From: an uncultured Micrococcaceae bacterium
GTDB lineage: Bacteria > Actinomycetota > Actinomycetes > Actinomycetales > Micrococcaceae
Assembly (NCBI GenBank): GCA_937896705.1
Contig: CALBOC010000166.1
Location: 1 to 10,546 of the forward strand
Reading direction: 5' to 3'
Length of the DNA: 10,546 bases
Numbering within the stretch: the first letter of the stretch is position 1; every line of letters begins with the position of its first letter. The position numbers were made by a program, and so were the translations under genes. This document shows positions 5,445 through 10,546 of this stretch, piece by piece. Below the pieces are notes generated by a model that saw only the letters and a list, made by a program, of their open reading frames with translations, was not told where the DNA came from and ran no database searches.

Positions 5445-7064
5445 TTAGGCTCGGCCCGTCCAGGTGGGTGCGGCCGCGATGAGTTGTTGGGTATAGGGGT
5501 GGGCAGGATGGTGGATGATCTGATCGGCGGGGCCGGCTTCGACCAGCTGGCCCTCGGTCATTACCGCAACGAAATCTGCCATGTGTTCAACCACCGCCAG
5601 ATCATGCGTAATAAACAGATAGCTGGTGTCGGTTTCCAGCTGCAGTCGATCCAGCAAGTCCAGCACCGTAGCTTGCACAGACACATCCAGCGCCGAGACC
5701 GGTTCATCCAAAATGAGCACATCGGGTTCCGGTGCCAGTGCCCGAGCGATCGCCAGCCGCTGGCGTTGACCACCCGAAAGCTCCCGCGGATTTCTCGACA
5801 ACACGCTCGAGTCCAGTTCGACCATCTCCAGCAGCTCGATGGCACGCGGGCGATACGTTCGTGAACGAGAAGTTGCGCCACCGGAGAGCGCATTGATCAG
5901 CACCTGTGACACGGAGTAGCGCGGGTCAAATGATGCCAGCGGATCCTGATAGATTGCGCCCAGCCGGTTGCGCAGCCTGCGTCGCTCGGTTTCTTTGGCC
6001 GGGGCGAACTGCTGACCGAAGACCTTCACCGTGCCCGTATCGGGGGTGGTCAGGCCCAGGATCATGCGGGCGGTGGTCGTTTTGCCAGACCCGGATTCTC
6101 CGACCAGCCCCAGGGTGGTGCCCCGAGGAATGGTTAGCGACACGTTGTCGACGGCTGCGTGGTCCCCGAAGGTTTTTGACAACCCGGTCACTTCAACCGC
6201 CACCTCGTCGGATACCGGCAGAGGACGCTGAGTTGGTGGCGTCTGTTGCGCAGGTTCAACACTGGTGCTGCGGGTCAGCGGGGTAAAGCGCGGGACACCG
6301 CTGGGAATCGCGGCGAGTAATTGCTTGGTGTAGTCGTGTTCAGGAGAGTGCAAGATGTGCTCGGTCGGACCCGATTCGACGATCTCGCCGTCGCGCATCA
6401 CGATGACCTCATCGGCGACCTGAGCGATTTGGGCCAGATCGTGCGAGATGATGGCCAAGGCGATGCCCTGTCGTGTCAGTTCTGCCAGCTCATCCAGGAC
6501 CAGTCGAGTGAGGCGAGTGTCCAGGGCGGTCGTGGCTTCATCCGCGACCACCACCGAGGGATGGCGAATCATGGCCTGAGCAATCAGCGCTCGTTGCCGC
6601 ATCCCACCGGACAGTTGGGGGCTGCGCTGGTCGGCCCGCACCCCAGGGCTGGGCATCTCGACTTCTCGCAGCGCTTCGATGGCGGCTTGCTTGCGCCGTC
6701 TGCCAGACAGCGGCAGGGCATCGGCGATCTCCCGGTGTATTGGGCGCAGCGGGTCCAGACTATTCAGCGCATCCTGCATGATCATGGCGACCTGACGACC
6801 ACGGATGGCGCGCCACTGGTTTTCGGGCAGCTCGCGTGCGTCGGTGCCTAGAATGTTCAGGGTATCGGCGGTGACCGTACCACCGGTGAGCCCTAACAGT
6901 GCGCGGGCGGTGACGGATTTGCCGGACCCGGACTCGCCCACAATGCCCAGCGCTTTGCCGGGAGCCAGCGTCAGCGAGACGTTCTTGACGGCTTCAATGA
7001 CCGTCCGCTGGGGGCCGGGGAATGTGACTGACAGGTTTTTGATATCGACGGCTGGTTGGATCAT
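5445..7064 (-). CDS. Oligopeptide-type ABC importer, fused dual ATPase (DppD-DppF-like)
   Basis: A 539-residue cytoplasmic protein with two complete ABC ATPase domains that power the two permeases encoded just upstream. Domain 1: Walker A GESGSGKS (43-50), Q-loop MIMQDAL, signature LSGGMRQ (151-157), Walker B VVVADE (171-176) and switch His208. A linker rich in Pro, Thr and Gln spans about 255-285. Domain 2: Walker A GESGSGKT (322-329), Q-loop YQDP, signature LSGGQRQ (429-435), Walker B VLILDE (449-454) and switch His487. Both domains end with the DYTKQLLAAIP or HPYTQQLIAAAP stretch typical of the Opp/Dpp/nickel group. In other species the two halves are usually separate genes. Both nucleotide sites look intact; the only oddity is DEATTALD where DEPTTALD is usual in domain 1. 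The ATG at 7064 overlaps the permease stop codon by 4 bases (ATGA) and has GGAG 6 bases upstream. A start at 7199 would add 45 unrelated residues lying inside the permease gene. Confidence 0.95.
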   Translation of the reverse strand: MIQPAVDIKNLSVTFPGPQRTVIEAVKNVSLTLAPGKALGIVGESGSGKSVTARALLGLTGGTVTADTLNILGTDARELPENQWRAIRGRQVAMIMQDALNSLDPLRPIHREIADALPLSGRRRKQAAIEALREVEMPSPGVRADQRSPQLSGGMRQRALIAQAMIRHPSVVVADEATTALDTRLTRLVLDELAELTRQGIALAIISHDLAQIAQVADEVIVMRDGEIVESGPTEHILHSPEHDYTKQLLAAIPSGVPRFTPLTRSTSVEPAQQTPPTQRPLPVSDEVAVEVTGLSKTFGDHAAVDNVSLTIPRGTTLGLVGESGSGKTTTARMILGLTTPDTGTVKVFGQQFAPAKETERRRLRNRLGAIYQDPLASFDPRYSVSQVLINALSGGATSRSRTYRPRAIELLEMVELDSSVLSRNPRELSGGQRQRLAIARALAPEPDVLILDEPVSALDVSVQATVLDLLDRLQLETDTSYLFITHDLAVVEHMADFVAVMTEGQLVEAGPADQIIHHPAHPYTQQLIAAAPTWTGRA

Positions 7065-7852
7065 GGGCTGCTCCGTGTTGCTGAGCGTCCCAGCAGGGTG
7101 GCTCCGGCCGCCACGATGACGATGGCCAAACCTGGGAAAACAGTTAGCCACCACGCAAAGTGTAAATACGTGCGGCCCGAGGCTAACATCGCACCCCATT
7201 CGGGTGCCGGCGGGGGAGTGCCCAACCCCAGAAACGACAGCGCAGATGCCCAGATGACAGCTTGGCCAATCCCTAAGGTGATCAATGCCAACAGGGTGGT
7301 CAGCGTATTGGGGATCAGGTGGTTGCGTACTTTGCGCCAGGTCGAGTGGCCCAGCACGGTCGCGGCATCAAACATTTCGGAATTGACCAAGGTGCGCAGG
7401 TGCGTGCGGATCAACCGCGAATATCCCGGCGCGGTGGACAGTCCGACGGCAATAATGGCCGGGGTGGTGCCGGGACCGGTGAAAGCAATAATAATCAGGG
7501 CCATCAACAAGGTCGGGATCGCATAGAGGACCTCGAGCGCTCGCAGGATGACGGCATCAATCCAGCGCGGTCCAAAGGCCGTGATGACACCCAGGACGAT
7601 AGCGATTCCCATGCCCAGTGCGGTTGCCGCCAGTCCGATGGTCAGGGAATCCGACGTGCCGTGGATGACCCGCGTGTATACGTCGCGGCCGGACTCATCG
7701 GTACCAAACGGGTGCTGCAGCGAGGGCGTTTGGAAGGCTTCGGCGGGATTGACCGCAAGCGGGCTGCCGGGTGCTAACAGTGAGGGAAACAGGGCCGCGA
7801 TGACAATCAGACCGATAAAGATCGAGGCACCGATTTTCGCGATACGGCTCAT
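7061..7852 (-). CDS. Oligopeptide-type ABC permease, DppC-like
   Basis: Integral membrane subunit (263 residues, slightly short for the family) of a family-5 ABC importer. An N-terminal helix at about residues 8-26 is followed by the external segment HPFGTDESGRDVYTRVIHGT (47-66), a DppC/OppC hallmark, and then about five more helices. The EAA loop that docks on the ATPase lies at about 159-181 (EMFDAATVLG...HLIPN). SFLGLGTPPPAPEWGAML (206-223) is another family signature. Its start overlaps the stop codon of the DppB-like permease by 4 bases (ATGA), and its stop codon overlaps the ATPase start by 4, so translation is probably coupled along the operon. The motifs give no substrate. Confidence 0.94.
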   Translation of the reverse strand: MSRIAKIGASIFIGLIVIAALFPSLLAPGSPLAVNPAEAFQTPSLQHPFGTDESGRDVYTRVIHGTSDSLTIGLAATALGMGIAIVLGVITAFGPRWIDAVILRALEVLYAIPTLLMALIIIAFTGPGTTPAIIAVGLSTAPGYSRLIRTHLRTLVNSEMFDAATVLGHSTWRKVRNHLIPNTLTTLLALITLGIGQAVIWASALSFLGLGTPPPAPEWGAMLASGRTYLHFAWWLTVFPGLAIVIVAAGATLLGRSATRSSP

Positions 7853-8790
7853 GTGTTCTCACCTCGAGCGGCCGCCGGGTTGATGAACGCTTCGATCGCT
7901 TCGACGATCAACATGACCACCATGTAGATCAGCGCGGAAAACAGCGCGATGCCGGTGACCATTGGCATGTCTCTTGCCAGGACCGCCCCTAAGAGGGAGC
8001 GCCCCAGCCCGGGACGGGCGAACACCTCTTCGACCACCACGGCCCCCGATATTGAGGCGGCGACCGCCCACCCGGTGAGGTTCAGTGCCGGTAATGCTGC
8101 GTGGCGGAAGCCATGACGGAAAAAGACCTGCCCTTCGGAGGCGCCGCGAGCTCGGGCCGCCAACGCAAACGGCGAGTTCATGGCGGTCATCAGACTGTCG
8201 CGCATCAGTTGTGCAAGAAACCCCGATAACGGGATGGCCAGGGTGACAGCCGGTAGGATCATCCCGCGGACCGTGCCGGTATCGACCGCCGGCAGCCAAC
8301 CCAACCAGGTTGAGAAAATAATAATGAGCATCGCCCCGAGCCAGAAGTGCGGCACAGCTGCGGCCACAACCTCGATGATGGTGCCCATTACCCGACCGAC
8401 ACGGGAGGCCCGGGCTGCAATGGCGGCCATGACAAAGGCGATGGCCCACGCCAAGACCAACGCGATCAGCGTCAGCTGCAGGGTCGCGGGCAAGACTTCG
8501 GCCATGACCTGGGCCACGGGCCGCTGTTGGGCGTACGAGGTGCCCAGATCCCCCGAGGCCAGTTGCCCCAGATACAGCCCATATTGGACCAGGATCGGCT
8601 CGTTGAGGTGATACTGCTCGCGGGCTGCCTCCAGTGCTTCGGCCGAAGCCTGGGAGCCGGGTCCTCCCATGATGGCTTCGGCTGGGTCACCCGGGATCAA
8701 CCGGATGGCAACGAAAATGACGGTGGCCACCAACCACAGCAAAATGACTGCGGCTCCGACCCGGCGGGCCAACCTGGTTACAATATGCAT
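7849..8790 (-). CDS. Oligopeptide-type ABC permease, DppB-like
   Basis: Integral membrane subunit (313 residues, the usual length) that pairs with the DppC-like permease to form the translocation pore. An N-terminal helix (about 10-31) is followed by IPGDPAEAIMGG (32-43) and GDLGTSY (80-86), both typical of DppB/OppB, and five further helices. The EAA loop lies at about 207-234 (SPFALAARARGASEG...HAALP). EEVFARPGLGRSLLGAVLARD (254-274, broken here only by description) is the family's C-terminal signature. The ATG at 8790 follows the binding-protein stop codon after 3 bases. No strong ribosome site is visible, so translation may depend on coupling to the preceding gene. Confidence 0.94.
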   Translation of the reverse strand: MHIVTRLARRVGAAVILLWLVATVIFVAIRLIPGDPAEAIMGGPGSQASAEALEAAREQYHLNEPILVQYGLYLGQLASGDLGTSYAQQRPVAQVMAEVLPATLQLTLIALVLAWAIAFVMAAIAARASRVGRVMGTIIEVVAAAVPHFWLGAMLIIIFSTWLGWLPAVDTGTVRGMILPAVTLAIPLSGFLAQLMRDSLMTAMNSPFALAARARGASEGQVFFRHGFRHAALPALNLTGWAVAASISGAVVVEEVFARPGLGRSLLGAVLARDMPMVTGIALFSALIYMVVMLIVEAIEAFINPAAARGENT

Positions 8791-8793
8791 CCG

Positions 8794-10446
8794 CTACTGC
8801 TGATTGAGCCAGACGTTGTCGTATTTCGGTGCGGCAATCGCGGAAGTATCGCCCATGTTCTGCACTTCATCGGAGTAGAGAAAGTGATTTTGCTGATCGT
8901 AGAGCGGCAGGACGTAGTAGTCCTCTAATACGGTCTGCTGCGCCTGTTCGTACAGTTCGGCACGCTCGGCATCATCGGAGGTCTCTTCGGCTGCCATCAG
9001 CGTCTCATCGAGTGCCGGAATGTCGACCTGGGCGTTGTTAGCAAAATAGCCGGATGGAGCGGGTTCGATCGAATCCGAGTGATATAGGATCCGCAGCACG
9101 GAAGGCCCCACCTTGGTGTAGGGGGCGGAGACGAGGTTGTAGTTGTGTTCGGCAAGTGCTGCGTACCAGCTGGACAGATCCAGCAGGTTGATTTGCATGT
9201 CGAAACCGACCTCGGAGGCTTGAGCCTGGAATTGTTCAAACAGTGATTGTTCGGCGGGCACTGACTGGTTCGTCGAAACCGGCATGACAATCTCGAGGCG
9301 TTCACCGTCTTTCATCCGGACGCCGTCATCGTCGCGGTCGGTCCAGCCGGCTTCATCAAGCAGCGCGTTGGCTTCGTCGACATCTTGGGTGAATAAGGAT
9401 TCATCGGAGTAGCCGAGTGGTTCAACCGAGGATAATAATGAATGCGAACGTGGTGCGGTGTCGAAGAACAACGCTTCGACCCCTCCGTCGACGTCTACGG
9501 CGCGGATGAAGGCCTCCCGCACCAGGATGTCGTCGAAGGGAGCCTGCGAGGAGTTTAGTTCGATCCGGTTCGACGCTCCGGGACGCGGTGAGTCTAAATG
9601 ACCGACGTTGGTATCTTCGGCCGACTGGATCGTGTCTGGCTGCGCATTGTCGATGACGTGAACCTCACCCGACTGCAACGCTGCGTAACGGGTGGCAGCT
9701 TCGGGGATCATCCGCCAGGTGATGCCATCCAGATATGCCACCTCGTGCTCGTCGTCAGTGTCGACCGGCGAGACATACTCCTCGTTGCGAACCAAGTTGA
9801 TCTGTTGCTCACGATCCCAGGACTCGACTTCGAACGGGCCGGTACCAACCGGTGAGGCGCAGTTGTCTTGGACATCGCGCTGAAGGGCTTCGGGCGACTG
9901 GATCGCGGTCCAATGCATCGACAGCGATTCTTCCAGCGCGTTATCCGGTGCACTCAGCTGCAGCTCAGCGGTCAGGTCATCGACGATTTCGACTTCTTCA
10001 ACTTTTTCGACTGCTAAAAAGCCGGTCGAAGAGGCAGTCTCCGGATCTTGGAGGTGTTCAATGTTGGCTTTAATAGCTTCCGACGTCAGCGGGGTGCCGT
10101 CATGGAAGGTGATGCCGTCGGTCACACTAATGGTGTGGGTCAGCCCGTCTTCCGAGACCTCGGACGTCTCGGCTAACCAGGGGACAGTTTCGCCGTCTTC
10201 ATTTTTGGTGAACAGCGTTTCTAAGTATTGGGTCGCGATAAGCCCCTGCGGGTAGTTACCCCCGTAGTGCGGATCTAAGCAATCTGGTTCGGCGTCACCC
10301 GAAGCGTAAATCAGCGTGCCACCGGACTGGGGCTCCCCGGTCGTTTCGTTTTGTTCGGAGTCGGGGCTGCCACAGCCCGCTAGTACCAAGCCGCCTATTG
10401 CGGCGGTGGCCAAGATCTTGAGGGGTGCGGAGGAGAGTTTTGCCAT
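8794..10446 (-). CDS. Family-5 ABC solute-binding lipoprotein
   Basis: Extracellular substrate receptor of the importer, 550 residues, lipid-anchored. The signal peptide has a basic start, a hydrophobic core and the lipobox LAGC with Cys25. The mature domain starts at about residue 41 (SGGTLIYASGD). The family-5 signature lies at about 101-127, with GITFHDGTPLTSEAI inside it, followed by PVGTGPFEVESWD and a long C-terminal lobe ending in the usual YVLPLYD stretch. Family-5 proteins bind di- and oligopeptides, nickel, heme, sugars or opines. The pocket here cannot be read, so 'peptide-binding' would be a guess. It is the first gene of the operon, followed by both permeases and the fused ATPase. 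No ribosome site precedes the ATG, but a TAGAGT box lies 7 bases upstream, which suggests a leaderless mRNA. Confidence 0.94.
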   Translation of the reverse strand: MAKLSSAPLKILATAAIGGLVLAGCGSPDSEQNETTGEPQSGGTLIYASGDAEPDCLDPHYGGNYPQGLIATQYLETLFTKNEDGETVPWLAETSEVSEDGLTHTISVTDGITFHDGTPLTSEAIKANIEHLQDPETASSTGFLAVEKVEEVEIVDDLTAELQLSAPDNALEESLSMHWTAIQSPEALQRDVQDNCASPVGTGPFEVESWDREQQINLVRNEEYVSPVDTDDEHEVAYLDGITWRMIPEAATRYAALQSGEVHVIDNAQPDTIQSAEDTNVGHLDSPRPGASNRIELNSSQAPFDDILVREAFIRAVDVDGGVEALFFDTAPRSHSLLSSVEPLGYSDESLFTQDVDEANALLDEAGWTDRDDDGVRMKDGERLEIVMPVSTNQSVPAEQSLFEQFQAQASEVGFDMQINLLDLSSWYAALAEHNYNLVSAPYTKVGPSVLRILYHSDSIEPAPSGYFANNAQVDIPALDETLMAAEETSDDAERAELYEQAQQTVLEDYYVLPLYDQQNHFLYSDEVQNMGDTSAIAAPKYDNVWLNQQ

Positions 10447-10453
10447 GGCAGAT

Positions 10454-10459
10454 ACTCTA
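10454..10459 (-). promoter_or_regulatory. Candidate -10 box of the ABC importer operon (leaderless)
   Basis: On the - strand TAGAGT fits the TANNNT pattern of actinobacterial -10 elements. Seven bases separate it from the ATG at 10446, so transcription would start at or next to the first base of the start codon. The hexamer 17 bases further upstream (CGTCGT) is not a good -35 box. The rest of 10447-10546 shows no gene or other clear signal. Confidence 0.45.
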
Positions 10460-10546
10460 CGGCCAGCGACCCCGAGACGACGCTGAGGAAGTCACATACT
10501 GTTCGAGGTTCGGTGGTAACGCAATGCATCCCGCTTCGCTCCGGCG

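Noticed and set aside
7065..7199. A 45-residue N-terminal extension of the fused ATPase.
   Set aside because: It lies wholly inside the DppC-like permease gene in another frame. The ATG at 7064 forms a standard ATGA overlap with GGAG upstream, and the ATPase homology starts a few residues later.
7859..8449. An overlapping frame of 196 residues on the same strand as the DppB-like permease.
   Set aside because: It lies inside the permease gene, which has full family signatures. The alternative product is Arg-, Gly- and His-rich and resembles no protein.
10447..10546. A possible tRNA fragment or mobile-element end at the right edge, suggested by GTTCGAGGTTCGG and the GC-rich terminal bases.
   Set aside because: No cloverleaf arms can be assembled, and no repeat of the edge sequence is seen elsewhere in the window.

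Overview
The window looks like a moderately GC-rich chromosome segment of a Gram-positive actinobacterium, possibly a member of the Micrococcales. The evidence for this is indirect: three lipoproteins with lipobox signal peptides, GTG as well as ATG starts, strong AGGAGG-type ribosome sites, one apparently leaderless gene, and fused oligopeptide-type ABC ATPases. No rRNA, tRNA, mobile element or CRISPR array is visible, so the lineage is inference.

The left third (80-4229, + strand) is a creatinine-use locus. It holds a creatininase (creatinine to creatine), a BCCT-family membrane transporter, and a creatinase (creatine to sarcosine plus urea). The two enzymes carry all the active-site residues known from the Pseudomonas enzymes. 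The transporter follows creatininase after 22 bases and is probably co-transcribed. A hairpin terminator follows it. Creatinase has its own TTGACA-17-TATCCT promoter with an inverted repeat inside the spacer, and a leader of about 140 bases. The transporter keeps the BCCT scaffold but has lost two tryptophans of the usual TM8 ammonium-binding motif. With its position between the two enzymes, this makes it a candidate creatinine or creatine carrier. Genes for sarcosine and urea breakdown are not in the window.

A strong hairpin at 4262-4300 separates this locus from everything to its right, which lies on the - strand and reads towards it. In transcription order the right part holds a family-5 solute-binding lipoprotein (10446-8794), two oligopeptide-type permeases, and one polypeptide carrying two ATPase domains. 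These four genes overlap by 4 bases or are 3 bases apart, so they form one complete ABC importer operon. The substrate cannot be read from the sequence. Downstream in the same direction are two small unrelated lipoproteins of unknown function (5383-4811 and 4786-4313), perhaps an extension of the same operon.

The most interesting points are the candidate BCCT creatine/creatinine transporter, the operator-like repeat in the creatinase promoter, the probably leaderless binding-protein gene, and the uncharacterised lipoprotein pair.
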